Source of the DNA: Bacillus sp. AFS098217
Lineage (GTDB): Bacteria; Bacillota; Bacilli; Bacillales; Bacillaceae_G
Assembly: GCF_002551815.1 (NCBI RefSeq)
Contig: NZ_NVPR01000024.1
Span: forward strand, 34,982-80,670
Reading direction: 5' to 3'
DNA: 45,689 nt
Shown: positions 7,762-16,864 of the stretch, piece after piece
How the letters are laid out: the number at the start of each line of letters is the position of its first letter
Position numbering within the stretch: the stretch's first letter is position 1
Translations under genes and position numbers: made by a program
Notes under the pieces: model-generated
What the model was told of the DNA's origin: nothing
Databases searched by the model: none
Seen by the model: only the letters and a program-made list of their open reading frames with translations

Positions 7762-8745
7762 ATGAAAAAGATTATTAAAGTTGAAGCGATAGAAAAACAT
7801 TTTGGAGATCAAGTGATTATTCCACCTCTTTCTTTAGATATTAAAGAAGGAGAATTTTTAACGATTCTTGGACCAAGTGGTTGTGGGAAAACAACGTTAC
7901 TTCGTATGATTGCAGGTTTCGAAACTCCTACAAAAGGTAACATTTTACTTGATGAAGAAAGAATCAATGATTTACCACCATATAAGCGTCATATGAACCT
8001 AGTGTTCCAGCACTATGCGTTATTTCCACATATGAATGTTGAGAAAAATATTTGTTTTGGTATGAAGATGCAAAAAGTATCGGCGGCAGAACAAAAAGAG
8101 CGTGCTGAAGAAGCAATGCGTTTAACGCAGCTACTTGAATTCCGCAATCGTAAACCATCAAAGCTTTCTGGTGGACAACAGCAGCGTGTTGCAATTGCAC
8201 GAGCAATTGTCAATAATCCACGTGTGCTATTACTGGATGAACCACTTGGAGCGCTTGACTTTAAGTTAAGAAAAGATTTACAGCGCGAATTAAAAAATTT
8301 ACAGCGTAATTTAGGAATTACGTTTATCTATGTAACGCACGATCAAGAAGAAGCAATGAGTATGAGTGATCGTATTGTTGTTATGAATCAAGGCCATATT
8401 GAACAAATTGGAACGCCAAAGGAAATTTATAAAGAGCCAAAAACATTGTTTGTTGCGACTTTCATTGGTGAAAATAATATTATAAAAAATGGGGAAAACT
8501 ATGTAGCAGTTCGCCCTGAAAATGTAAAAGTGCGTTCGGTTGAGCAACCAATTCTAAAAGAATACCATCTTGGGCATATTGAAGATATTGAGTTTGTTGG
8601 AAATATGGAAAAGCTTTATGTACGTGATGAAAAAACATCTGAACTATTAATGGCATATCAAACTGCTGAAAAAGCAGCGCAGTGGAGTATCGGAGATAAT
8701 GTATACGTAGGCTGGGAGCAAGAAGATGAGGTGACCTTAAATTGA
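7762..8745 (+). CDS. potA: Spermidine/putrescine ABC transporter, ATP-binding protein PotA
   Basis: ATPase subunit of the polyamine importer. Walker A is GPSGCGKTT (residues 37-45), the ABC signature is LSGGQQQR, and Walker B is [12 protein letters not shown] with the H-loop VTHDQEEA. After residue about 235 comes the C-terminal TOBE regulatory domain seen in PotA/MalK-type ATPases. At 327 aa it is slightly short for the family (E. coli PotA is about 378), as in other Bacillus PotA. It overlaps potB by 4 bp, so translation is probably coupled, and it is the first gene of potABCD. Confidence 0.93.
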   Translation: MKKIIKVEAIEKHFGDQVIIPPLSLDIKEGEFLTILGPSGCGKTTLLRMIAGFETPTKGNILLDEERINDLPPYKRHMNLVFQHYALFPHMNVEKNICFGMKMQKVSAAEQKERAEEAMRLTQLLEFRNRKPSKLSGGQQQRVAIARAIVNNPRVLLLDEPLGALDFKLRKDLQRELKNLQRNLGITFIYVTHDQEEAMSMSDRIVVMNQGHIEQIGTPKEIYKEPKTLFVATFIGENNIIKNGENYVAVRPENVKVRSVEQPILKEYHLGHIEDIEFVGNMEKLYVRDEKTSELLMAYQTAEKAAQWSIGDNVYVGWEQEDEVTLN

Positions 8746-9587
8746 AAAAAGGGAAACTACTTGCATTACCTACGGTTGCATGGCTGCTAATCTTCTTTTT
8801 AATTCCGCTTGTATTCGTATTAGCATTTGCGTTCTTACAGCGCGGAGAATACGGAACAGTGGAAATGCACTTTACATTAGATAATATATCGCGCGTGTTT
8901 GATCCGTTGTATATGAATACATTATGGGAAACAGTGAAAATTGCAGTTATTACAACAGTGATTTGTTTACTTATTGGTTATCCATTTGCGTATACAATTA
9001 CAATTGTTGATCGTAAATATCGGTCTATTCTTTTATTGTTAGCAACAATTCCGTTTTGGATTAACTTTCTTGTGCGCTCATATGCATGGATTGTCATTTT
9101 ACGTTCACAAGGTCTTGTAAATACATTACTGCTAAAGTTGGGCATTATTACTGAACCATTAAATTTATTATATAATACACCATCTGTAATATTAGGAATG
9201 GTATATTCTTTACTGCCATTTATGATTTTACCAGTGTATGCAGCAATTGAGCAGCTTGATAAACGTAAGTTAGAAGCAGCATATGACTTAGGAGCAACAC
9301 CAATGAAGGCATTTTGGAATGTAACATTGCCAATGACAATGTCAGGGGTTGCTACTGGTTCGATTCTAGTATTCGTTTCATCTATTGGAATGTTTGTTGT
9401 ATCAGATGTTATGGGTGGATCGAAAGTAGCATTGATCGGAAACGTTATTCAAAACCAATTCTTGGGTGCGCGTGACTGGCCATTTGGATCCGCATTATCA
9501 ATGATTGTTGTTCTGTTCTCTGTTCTGTTAATTTACTTATATTATCGTGCGACGAAAGTATATAAATATGGAAACGGAGGGGAATAG
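8742..9587 (+). CDS. potB: Spermidine/putrescine ABC transporter permease PotB
   Basis: Integral membrane permease of 281 aa with about six helices. The EAA loop contacting PotA is visible as [24 protein letters not shown]. It starts with TTG inside the end of potA (4-bp overlap), with GATGAGGTGA just upstream as the ribosome-binding site. With PotC it forms the polyamine channel. Gene order and the sequence character of the first helix ([15 protein letters not shown]) are typical of PotB. Confidence 0.92.
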   Translation: MKKGKLLALPTVAWLLIFFLIPLVFVLAFAFLQRGEYGTVEMHFTLDNISRVFDPLYMNTLWETVKIAVITTVICLLIGYPFAYTITIVDRKYRSILLLLATIPFWINFLVRSYAWIVILRSQGLVNTLLLKLGIITEPLNLLYNTPSVILGMVYSLLPFMILPVYAAIEQLDKRKLEAAYDLGATPMKAFWNVTLPMTMSGVATGSILVFVSSIGMFVVSDVMGGSKVALIGNVIQNQFLGARDWPFGSALSMIVVLFSVLLIYLYYRATKVYKYGNGGE

Positions 9588-9593
9588 GCAAAG

Positions 9594-10394
9594 ATGAAGA
9601 AGTTTTTAGTTTCTTATTCTTGGTTAATTTTATTGTTCTTGTATTTTCCAATGATGGTTCTAATGGTATATTCTTTTAATGATTCTCGTATTAACGCAGA
9701 GTGGGAAGGATTTACACTCCATTGGTATACAGATTTATTTCAAAAACAAGATGTGATTGATGCATTTATAAATAGTATTACAATTGCGATTGTAACGACA
9801 ATTGTGACGACAGTTCTTGGTGTGATTTGTGCTGTTGCGTTGCATCGTTATAAATATCGTTTTGAAGGGGCAATTAATGGTCTTGTGTATTTACCAATTC
9901 TAATCCCTGATATTTTAATGGGATTATCGTTACTCATTTTATTTAGTCAAATTGGGATAGAGCTTGGAAAAGTCACAATTATTATTGCACATATTACATT
10001 TAGTATTTCATTTGTTGTTGTTATTTTAGCAGCGCGTCTTTCTGGTATGGGACGTGATTTAGAAGAAGCGGCGAGTGATTTAGGAGCAACCCCATGGCAA
10101 ACGTTTCGTTACGTCACGCTTCCGGGAATTGCACCTGGAGTTATTTCAGCGGCATTATTAACATTCACATTATCAATCGATGACTTTGTGATTAGTTTCT
10201 TCGTGTCTGGACCAGGATCAACGACATTGCCATTATATATTTACAGTATGGTGAAACGTGGGGTAACACCTGAAATTAATGCACTTTCTACAATATTAAT
10301 TGTTGTTATTGTTGGATTGATGATTCTATCGGAAGTATTCCGCAATAAAGGGGCAGATGGTGAAGAAAACTCCGGAGGACCTCTTCCTTTATAA
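9594..10394 (+). CDS. potC: Spermidine/putrescine ABC transporter permease PotC
   Basis: Second membrane permease of the polyamine importer, 266 aa with about six helices. The EAA loop is DLEEAASDLGATPWQTFRYVTLP, and the N-terminal helix has YFPMMVLMVYSFNDS as in PotC proteins. It begins 6 bp after potB, downstream of GGAGGGGA. The final residues run into a hairpin (10382-10405) whose loop holds the stop codon. Confidence 0.92.
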   Translation: MKKFLVSYSWLILLFLYFPMMVLMVYSFNDSRINAEWEGFTLHWYTDLFQKQDVIDAFINSITIAIVTTIVTTVLGVICAVALHRYKYRFEGAINGLVYLPILIPDILMGLSLLILFSQIGIELGKVTIIIAHITFSISFVVVILAARLSGMGRDLEEAASDLGATPWQTFRYVTLPGIAPGVISAALLTFTLSIDDFVISFFVSGPGSTTLPLYIYSMVKRGVTPEINALSTILIVVIVGLMILSEVFRNKGADGEENSGGPLPL

Positions 10395-10405
10395 GAGAAG
10401 GAAGA
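10382..10405 (+). other. Intercistronic hairpin between potC and potD
   Basis: TCTTCCTT (10382-10389) pairs with AAGGAAGA (10398-10405), with the potC stop codon in the 8-nt loop. No T-run follows, so it is probably not a terminator. Such hairpins often protect or process mRNA and raise the level of binding-protein transcripts; that role is inferred. Confidence 0.5.
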
Positions 10406-10435
10406 AACTACAAAGAACGAGGAGGTAATGAATTA

Positions 10436-11485
10436 ATGAAATTAGTGAAAACGATAGCTGGTGCAGCAATTGGCTTCGGCCTTGTTGCAGGCGTACTTGC
10501 GGGCTGTGGAGAAAAGAAAGAAGAGTTAAATATTTATAGCTGGGCTGATAACTTTGATGAGGGCGTAATAAAGGATTTTGAAAAGAAATATAACGTGAAA
10601 GTTAACTATGATAAATATGCAAGTAACGAAGAAATGCTTGCAAAATTACAAGCTGGCGGAGCTAAATATGATTTAATTCAACCGTCTGATTACATGGTTC
10701 AAACAATGGCGAAAATGAACTTATTAGAACCGTTAGACAAGAAAAACATTCCAAACGTAAAGAATCTTGTGTCTAATTTTAAAACACCTCCATTTGATCC
10801 AGAGAATAAATATTCTCTTGTATATACTTGGGGTGTAACAGGAATTGCTTACAATAAAAAGCATGTAAAAGAAGCTCCAACAAGCTGGAATGACTTATGG
10901 AATGACAAATATAAAGGACATGTTACTTTATTAAACGATTCTCGTGAAGTATTAGGCATGGCCCTTAAGAAGAATGGATTCTCAAATAGTACGAAAGATG
11001 ATGCACAGTTAAAGACAGCAGCTACGGATTTAAATAAGTTACTTCCAAATTTACTTGCATTTGATACAGATAATATTAAACAAAAATTTATTACAGAGGA
11101 TGCATGGATTGGAACAGTATGGTCTGGGGATGCAGCGTACATTGCAAAAGAGAATAAAGATATAGGATATGTTGTTCCAAAAGAAGGCGGTACAATTTGG
11201 GCTGATACATTAGCGATTCCAAAGGGTGCGAAACATAAAGAGCTTGCAGAGAAATTTATGAACTATTTAATGGATGAAAAGGTAAGTGTGAAAAACTATG
11301 AATCCATTGGATATAGTAACCCAAATGAAAAAGCTTGGGATCTTCACAGTAAAGCTTACCGTGATAATCATATGATTTTCTTATCGCAAGATGAATTAAA
11401 TCGTACAGAATGGCTTGTTGATGTAGACGATAAATTAAAAGAATACGACCGTTACTGGACAGAGTTAAAAACAAAAGGAAAATAA
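10436..11485 (+). CDS. potD: Spermidine/putrescine-binding lipoprotein PotD
   Basis: Extracellular solute-binding component of the polyamine importer, 349 aa. It has a lipoprotein signal with the lipobox VLAGC (C24), then LNIYSWADNFDEGVIKDFEKKY, typical of PotD/PotF. Later motifs include YDLIQPSDYMV and IGTVWSGDAAYIAKEN, which contribute to the polyamine pocket. GAGGAGGTAATGAATTA precedes the ATG. It is the last gene of the operon, followed by a terminator at 11491. Confidence 0.93.
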   Translation: MKLVKTIAGAAIGFGLVAGVLAGCGEKKEELNIYSWADNFDEGVIKDFEKKYNVKVNYDKYASNEEMLAKLQAGGAKYDLIQPSDYMVQTMAKMNLLEPLDKKNIPNVKNLVSNFKTPPFDPENKYSLVYTWGVTGIAYNKKHVKEAPTSWNDLWNDKYKGHVTLLNDSREVLGMALKKNGFSNSTKDDAQLKTAATDLNKLLPNLLAFDTDNIKQKFITEDAWIGTVWSGDAAYIAKENKDIGYVVPKEGGTIWADTLAIPKGAKHKELAEKFMNYLMDEKVSVKNYESIGYSNPNEKAWDLHSKAYRDNHMIFLSQDELNRTEWLVDVDDKLKEYDRYWTELKTKGK

Positions 11486-11490
11486 GTAAT

Positions 11491-11526
11491 AAAAATGCGG
11501 TTTCTGAATAGAAATCGCATTTTTTT
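11491..11526 (+). terminator. potABCD terminator
   Basis: AAAAATGCGGTTTCT pairs with AGAAATCGCATTTTT, followed by more T. An in-frame ATG for the next ORF (11495) lies inside this stem and is not used as a start here. Confidence 0.9.
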
Positions 11527-11545
11527 ATACATAGGGGGAAAAGGA

Positions 11546-12193
11546 TTGAAGCAAAAATTACATCGATATGAGCTGGTTTGTATGACTTTATTATTTGTTG
11601 TATTCGGCATCATTGCGTGGAGAGTACAAGCCGGTGGTGTAATAAGGGTTGATAAATATGTACAAGAGCTTGTAAGAGGATTACAAACGGAGAGCTCTCT
11701 TTTATTTTTCTCATATTTTACAAAAATGGGATCTGCGATTGGTATTACTAGTATACTTATCCTAAGTTTGCTTGTCTTCTGGAAGAAACGTTATTATGTA
11801 GCGATGTTTATTTACCCGCTTGCTATCTTAACAACGCATATTGTGAATAAAGGAATCAAAGAAATCGTGAAAAGAAATCGCCCGAATTTGAATGAGGCGC
11901 TTGATGCACTTGGGTATAGCTTTCCAAGTGGACATGCAATGTTATCAATGATTACATATGGATTCCTTGCTTATATCATTGCCGCAAATTTAAAAAATAA
12001 AGCTGGAAAGTATATGATTACGATTATTATGGCATTGTTTATTATAGGGATTGGATTAAGCAGGGTTATTCTATCTGTTCATTATCCAACTGATGTTTTA
12101 GCGGGTTATTGCTTAGGTGGCATTTTGTTAATTCTTGCAATTTATTTTCATCGTTTATTTTCAGAGAGATTTGCAATGAATCAAGAGAGATAA
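11546..12193 (+). CDS. PAP2-family membrane phosphatase
   Basis: A lipid phosphatase/undecaprenyl-diphosphate phosphatase-type PAP2 protein. All three phosphatase motifs are present: K-x6-RP (KEIVKRNRP), PSGH (FPSGHAM) and SR-x5-H-x3-D (SRVILSVHYPTD). About five or six helices surround them. I place the start at TTG 11546, preceded by AGGGGGAAAAGG at good spacing; the longer frame from ATG 11495 begins inside the potD terminator. The product is 215 aa, with the active site on the outer face of the membrane. Substrate (undecaprenyl pyrophosphate, phosphatidate or phosphatidylglycerophosphate) cannot be told. Confidence 0.88.
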   Translation: MKQKLHRYELVCMTLLFVVFGIIAWRVQAGGVIRVDKYVQELVRGLQTESSLLFFSYFTKMGSAIGITSILILSLLVFWKKRYYVAMFIYPLAILTTHIVNKGIKEIVKRNRPNLNEALDALGYSFPSGHAMLSMITYGFLAYIIAANLKNKAGKYMITIIMALFIIGIGLSRVILSVHYPTDVLAGYCLGGILLILAIYFHRLFSERFAMNQER

Positions 12194-12241
12194 AAAGCGT
12201 CTGAAAAGACCGGAATGAACGGTTTTTTTAGATGCTTTTTT
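12192..12241 (+). terminator. PAP2 gene terminator
   Basis: An outer stem AAAAAGCGTCT/AGATGCTTTTT encloses an inner GACCG/CGGTT hairpin, ending in a T-run. Confidence 0.75.
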
Positions 12242-12389
12242 GTATATGATATAAATTGTTACCTTCACCTCAAAGCTTAGAAAAAGTAAAGAAATTAGGG
12301 AGTAGATAAGCTGCTCGTGAAGCTTTATATAATATAGATGTGCTAAAATATAAGTGGATTCACGAATTACATAAAGTAGGTGAAAATGT

Positions 12390-14585
12390 GTGAAGACAAA
12401 TGTACATAAAGTGGACAAGTGGGGGAAAGTAGGAGCTTTTCTTTATCAATTTCGCTATACAGTGATAGCAGTATTAGTTGTATTAGCTATTGTGCTTGGT
12501 AGTTTTGCGCCGAAACTTCCTGGTGTATTAGGTGGTGATGGTTTTCAAACAAAAGGAGACTATTTAACGACAAAAGCAATTTTGGATAAAGATTTTAAGC
12601 AGTCTCAAGATACACTTTTTCTTGTTTTTCAAAAGCATAAAGGAATTTCGACAGAGACCTTTCAGAAACGAATAGAAGAAATTATTAATAAAATTCAAGC
12701 AGAAGAATCATATGACTCTTTTCATCATCCGTTAGAAAATAAAGAAATGTTACAAGATGATATTGGTTATGCGACAATCTTATTTTCCGGGAAAACAAAT
12801 AAAGAACGAAGTGAAAAGACATTACGGTTTGCTGAAGAAATCAAGAAGGAAAGTAACGATATTTTGACAGTAACACCAACAGGATATCCAAAGATTAATC
12901 AGGAAATTAATGAACGAACACAGAATGATTTGAAAGTAGCAGAAATGATTGGATTACCAATTGCATTTCTTGTATTACTTTTTTCATTTGGGAGTTTGCT
13001 TGCATCCATCTTACCGATTTTAAATGGGGCACTTAGTGTCATTAGTACGATGGGAATTTTATATTTTATCGGTGTAGATAAAGAGTTATCTATTTTTGTT
13101 TTAAATGTTGCACCGATGATTGGACTTGCATTATCAATTGATTTTGCGCTGTTATTTGTGAATCGTTTTCGCGAGGAAGTGGCGCACAGGACGGTTAAGG
13201 AAGCGATAGCTGTTACATATCAAACAGCGGGACGTGCCATTATCTTTTCAGGGTTATGTGTATTTGTTGGTTTATCCGGTTTGTTTTTCTTTGAAATAGA
13301 TTATATTCAATCTGTTGCAATCGGCGGAATGATTGTTGTTGTAATGAGTATTTTATTTTCGCTTACACTTCTTCCAGCATTGCTATCCTTAATTGGAAAA
13401 CGGTTATTGAAAAAAAATCAAATGCCTCCTCGAACATCAAGTATATGGAGGAAGTTTGCCCAGTTTGTAATGAAGCACCCTATCATGATGATTATCGTTG
13501 TTACAATGTTTATTCTCATTTGTTTGTTACCACTTCGTACGGCTAATCTTCAATTTCCTGGTGTAGAAGCATTGCCAGAGAAAAGCGATACACGAATCGC
13601 GTATGAAAGATATGAAGAGGCATTTAATAAAATTGTGAAAACACATGCTGATGTGACCGTAGTACTGGAGACGAAGCAGAAAGTAACTGAAAAAGAAAGT
13701 TTACAAAAGATAGAAGATGTGATTCAGAAGCTGAAAAAAGATAAGCATGTGTACAAAGTAAAGAGTTTGTATGATGAGCTAAATGGAATGACAGCTGAAC
13801 AAGTTGCTGCATTATTACAATCACCTCAAGGAGCACAAATAGCGCCTGTATTTGAAGCATATACAAAAGGAAATAAGACAACTCTTCAAATTTTCTTGGA
13901 TACGAAGCCGCGGACTGAAACCGCGAAGCAATGGGTCCGTGATTTTAAAGAGAACTATAAGGAAGATGGCATTACATATTATCTAGGTGGTATGACAACA
14001 TTCCAGCAAGAGTTAGAGGATGAAATAAAAGATAAAGTTGTAATTGGTATGTCTGTCATATTCGGCTCCACTTTCTTTATTTTATTATTCGCTTTTCGAT
14101 CTATACTCATTCCTATTAAGGCGATTGTTATGAATATACTTAGCTTAAGTGCGACAATTGGTATTGTTATTTGGTTATTTGAAGGCGGGCATTTTGGATT
14201 GGAAGAAAGTTCAGTTTTATTCGTGCTACCAATCTTTATTTTTGGTCTCGTATTTGGCTTAAGTATGGATTACGAAGTGTTCCTTATTTCGCGTATCCAT
14301 GAATTATATGAAGAAACGAAAGACAACGATACGGCAACATTAGAAGGGCTTGTATCAACAAGTCGTATTATTACATCAGCTGCTTTAATTATGATTGTTG
14401 TTACTGGTGCATTTGCATTCACTGACATTTTACCAGTAAAACAAATGGGACTTGGTGTAGCACTTGCTATTTTTCTTGACGCAACAATCATTCGACTTAT
14501 GCTTGTACCAAGTTTAATGAAAATGTTTGGAGATTGGAATTGGTGGCTGCCATTTCGCAAGAAAAAAGAAAAATCATTAGACTGA
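12390..14585 (+). CDS. MMPL/RND-family transporter
   Basis: A 731-aa membrane transporter of the MMPL (YdfJ-like) RND class. The N-terminal helix is followed by a large extracellular loop (about 45-170), a block of helices (about 180-345), a second loop (about 375-545) and a second block of helices. The duplicated layout and motifs such as ALSIDFALLFVNRFREE and GLSMDYEVFLISRIHELYEE, with a conserved Asp in the membrane for proton use, are typical. It starts with GTG after AGTAGGTGA. A role in export of lipids or hydrophobic compounds is inferred from the family; the substrate is unknown. It has its own promoter region and terminator. Confidence 0.88.
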   Translation: MKTNVHKVDKWGKVGAFLYQFRYTVIAVLVVLAIVLGSFAPKLPGVLGGDGFQTKGDYLTTKAILDKDFKQSQDTLFLVFQKHKGISTETFQKRIEEIINKIQAEESYDSFHHPLENKEMLQDDIGYATILFSGKTNKERSEKTLRFAEEIKKESNDILTVTPTGYPKINQEINERTQNDLKVAEMIGLPIAFLVLLFSFGSLLASILPILNGALSVISTMGILYFIGVDKELSIFVLNVAPMIGLALSIDFALLFVNRFREEVAHRTVKEAIAVTYQTAGRAIIFSGLCVFVGLSGLFFFEIDYIQSVAIGGMIVVVMSILFSLTLLPALLSLIGKRLLKKNQMPPRTSSIWRKFAQFVMKHPIMMIIVVTMFILICLLPLRTANLQFPGVEALPEKSDTRIAYERYEEAFNKIVKTHADVTVVLETKQKVTEKESLQKIEDVIQKLKKDKHVYKVKSLYDELNGMTAEQVAALLQSPQGAQIAPVFEAYTKGNKTTLQIFLDTKPRTETAKQWVRDFKENYKEDGITYYLGGMTTFQQELEDEIKDKVVIGMSVIFGSTFFILLFAFRSILIPIKAIVMNILSLSATIGIVIWLFEGGHFGLEESSVLFVLPIFIFGLVFGLSMDYEVFLISRIHELYEETKDNDTATLEGLVSTSRIITSAALIMIVVTGAFAFTDILPVKQMGLGVALAIFLDATIIRLMLVPSLMKMFGDWNWWLPFRKKKEKSLD

Positions 14586-14588
14586 AGA

Positions 14589-14617
14589 ACACTCATCTTA
14601 TAGATGGGTGTTTTTTT
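14589..14617 (+). terminator. MMPL gene terminator
   Basis: ACACTCATCT and AGATGGGTGT with a 3-nt loop, then T6. Confidence 0.85.
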
Positions 14618-14688
14618 ATGAATAGCATGCCCCTCATATTGCAAATAGTATGTGATAAGAACAATACATATAAAAGCGGGTGAAGACA

Positions 14689-15111
14689 ATGTTTCGTTAT
14701 TTTAAATTTAAGTTAAATGATACTGTACAGTTTGCAGAAAATGATGGGCACATGTATCGCATTGTCGGCTATAGGTTAGAAAAAGGGTTTTATCCAAAAG
14801 ATGAATGGACTCATATTATTTATGAGTTATTGAGAGAATTTGATGGGTATACAATTGATGCGGAAGAAGAAGAACTTGTGAAAGTGATCCAAGTAGATGA
14901 AGAGTATTATAAAATTCATGAGGTGTCTGGCTATCGATATCCAGTTAAAGTGAAATCAAAATCAAAATCAAAAACTGCTAAGATAGACACAATGGATGAT
15001 TTATTAGATGCATATAACGACTATAAACGGTTAGCAGATTTCTTTAAGGATTTATCGTATGAACAGAAAGCAGAAGAAGTATTGCAAGAGATGAGGAGGC
15101 TACGCGCCTAG
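14689..15111 (+). CDS. Uncharacterised protein with Lys/Ser repeat
   Basis: I do not recognise this 140-aa protein. The N-terminal half (about 1-85) looks like a small beta-rich domain (LNDTVQFAENDGHMYRIVGYRLEKGF), followed by an acidic part (DAEEEELVKV). A KSKSKSK linker is encoded by a TCAAAA hexamer repeated in tandem near 14956-14975, and the C-terminal half is helical (DAYNDYKRLADFFKDLSYEQKAEEVLQEMRRLRA). There is no signal peptide or membrane segment, so it is probably cytoplasmic. The ATG at 14689 is preferred to the in-frame GTG at 14680, which overlaps the likely ribosome-binding site GCGGGTG. It is a single gene with its own terminator. Confidence 0.75.
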   Translation: MFRYFKFKLNDTVQFAENDGHMYRIVGYRLEKGFYPKDEWTHIIYELLREFDGYTIDAEEEELVKVIQVDEEYYKIHEVSGYRYPVKVKSKSKSKTAKIDTMDDLLDAYNDYKRLADFFKDLSYEQKAEEVLQEMRRLRA

Positions 15112-15112
15112 T

Positions 15113-15143
15113 GGACAGTCTATTATATAGGCTGTCTTTTGTT
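15113..15143 (+). terminator. Terminator after the 140-aa unknown gene
   Basis: GGACAGTC pairs with GGCTGTC across an AT-rich loop, followed by a T-rich tail. Confidence 0.7.
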
Positions 15144-15209
15144 TAGACGGTGCATCATAATGTATTTTCCGTTACAATAGGAGAATCAATAGAAATAAGG
15201 TGATAAGGT

Positions 15210-16133
15210 ATGGAAACGAAGAAAAAGGGAGAATGGTGCGAAATTACGGTTCCTACTAAATGGAATGGTATGAGTATTGAGTCCTTACTAAAAGAAGAGT
15301 GGGGTGTGCCTAAAAAATTGTTGCATCAACTTCGCATGGAAAAAGGAGTTGTTGTGAATGGTGAGCAGAAGCGATGGAATGAACGTTTAGAAGAAGGGGA
15401 CAAGTTGCAAGTTCATATGTTTATTCAAGAAGAATATGGTGTCGAGCCGGAATTTGGTGATTTAGACGTGATATTTGAAGACGACCACGTGTTAATCGTT
15501 AATAAGCCAGCGCAAATGGATACACATCCCTCTGAAAAAAAAGGGACAGGAACCCTTGCGAATCTGGTCGCTTTTCATTTCCAAATGCAAGGTTTAGAAA
15601 CGAAAGTTCGTCATATCCATCGGTTAGACAAAGATACGACGGGCGGTGTCGTATTTGCGAAACATAGATTAGCTGGAGCTATTATGGATCAATTATTGAT
15701 GGAACGCAAAATCAAAAGAACATATATGGCACTGGTTGAAGGAAAAGTGAAAAAGAGACAAGGAACAATTGATGCAGCGATTGGAAGAGATCGACATCAT
15801 GCAACAAGGCGCCGAGTTTCTTTAAAAGGTGATCATGCTGTAACGCATTATAAGGTAGAGAAATATTTTAAGAACCAAGATGTGACGCTTGTAACATTAC
15901 AATTAGAGACAGGAAGGACCCATCAAATTCGCGTTCATATGAGTTATAGCGGGCATCCGTTACTTGGTGATGTATTATATGGGGGCCAAGTAATATATAT
16001 GTCTCATCAAGCATTACATGCTATGCGAATTGCTTTTTTACATCCGATTACAAAAGAAGAGATTACAGTAGAAGTTCCATTCCCTGCACACATAAACAAA
16101 ATTATGCAGTCTTTCCAAAAGTCAAACAAGTAA
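15210..16133 (+). CDS. RluD-family RNA pseudouridine synthase
   Basis: Converts uridine to pseudouridine in ribosomal RNA. An S4-like RNA-binding region at the N terminus (about 15-75, LLHQLRMEKGVVVNGE) is followed by the catalytic domain. The signature HRLDKDTTGG holds the catalytic aspartate D140, and LETGRTHQIRVHMSYSGHPLLGD is the second conserved block. At 307 aa it fits the RluA/RluC/RluD family; which rRNA position it modifies is not clear. The stop codon lies in the loop of its terminator. Confidence 0.9.
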   Translation: METKKKGEWCEITVPTKWNGMSIESLLKEEWGVPKKLLHQLRMEKGVVVNGEQKRWNERLEEGDKLQVHMFIQEEYGVEPEFGDLDVIFEDDHVLIVNKPAQMDTHPSEKKGTGTLANLVAFHFQMQGLETKVRHIHRLDKDTTGGVVFAKHRLAGAIMDQLLMERKIKRTYMALVEGKVKKRQGTIDAAIGRDRHHATRRRVSLKGDHAVTHYKVEKYFKNQDVTLVTLQLETGRTHQIRVHMSYSGHPLLGDVLYGGQVIYMSHQALHAMRIAFLHPITKEEITVEVPFPAHINKIMQSFQKSNK

Positions 16134-16146
16134 GGTTTGGCTTTTT
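16117..16146 (+). terminator. Pseudouridine synthase terminator (overlaps gene end)
   Basis: AAAAGTCAAAC (16117-16127) pairs with GTTTGGCTTTTT (16135-16146); the gene's last codons form the left arm. Confidence 0.8.
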
Positions 16147-16224
16147 GGTTGAGAAAAATATTTTTTGCAGGAAATTTTTTTGTAAGAATCGAAGCCGTAA
16201 ATAGAAAAGAGAGGTGAAAATCAT

Positions 16225-16830
16225 TTGGTAAGATATAAATATATGATGGGGATATTTTTTGCTTGCCTTCTATTTACTTTATTTCTCTACCCGTACTTGC
16301 CGAATCATATAGCGGTACACTGGAACCAGCACGGTGAGCCAAATGAATTTGCAAGGAAGCAAGTTGTTGCAGTATTTATTCCTTGTCTCATCATTTTTTT
16401 TCATGGCTTGATGCATATGATTTCACAATATGTATATAAGTTTAACAGGGATGATTATTTTGTTGTAATGAGATTTAAAAAGAATGTGACTTTATTTTTG
16501 GTGTTTATCCATATGCTCGTTCTTTTCATTAGTCTAGGAATCGTTATCCCATTTCAAATGGGCCTCACAATAGGAATTAGTGTGTTCCTGTTTATGATTA
16601 GTAAGGGATTTAAAAAGAGTGGTAAAAAAGAGGAAGAACCGATAAAATTACAGAAAATACGTTTGTTTAGTCAACGTATTTTTCAAAGTATGGCGTGTAT
16701 CATATTGATTTCGTTATTTTTGAAGCTTGAATGGGGATTTTACTTATTGGTTAGTGTTATTTGTTGTGGATCCATTTCTTTTATGTTTTGCATTTTGTAC
16801 TCATATATACTAGAAAACTATGAAACATAA
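16225..16830 (+). CDS. DUF1648 membrane protein
   Basis: A 201-aa integral membrane protein with about five helices. The N-terminal DUF1648 signature is visible: after the first helix, YPYLPNHIAVHWNQHGEPNEFARK, the pattern found at the start of SdpI-like and other DUF1648 proteins. It starts with TTG after GAGAGGTG. SdpI gives immunity to the SdpC toxin in B. subtilis, but this protein lacks the rest of SdpI and no toxin gene is adjacent, so no immunity role is claimed. It is a single gene ending at a terminator shared with the convergent CAP-domain gene. Confidence 0.8.
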   Translation: MVRYKYMMGIFFACLLFTLFLYPYLPNHIAVHWNQHGEPNEFARKQVVAVFIPCLIIFFHGLMHMISQYVYKFNRDDYFVVMRFKKNVTLFLVFIHMLVLFISLGIVIPFQMGLTIGISVFLFMISKGFKKSGKKEEEPIKLQKIRLFSQRIFQSMACIILISLFLKLEWGFYLLVSVICCGSISFMFCILYSYILENYET

Positions 16831-16862
16831 AAGGAGCCTTCCGTTAAGAAGACTCCTTTTCT
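16829..16862. terminator. Bidirectional terminator between DUF1648 and CAP genes
   Basis: AAAAGGAGCCTT pairs with AAGAAGACTCCTTTT (one bulge), with A and T runs on both sides, between convergent genes. Confidence 0.8.
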
Positions 16863-16864
16863 AT

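Noticed and set aside
16225-16830. SdpI-type toxin immunity gene
   Set aside because: Only the DUF1648 part matches; the rest of SdpI and any toxin gene are missing nearby.
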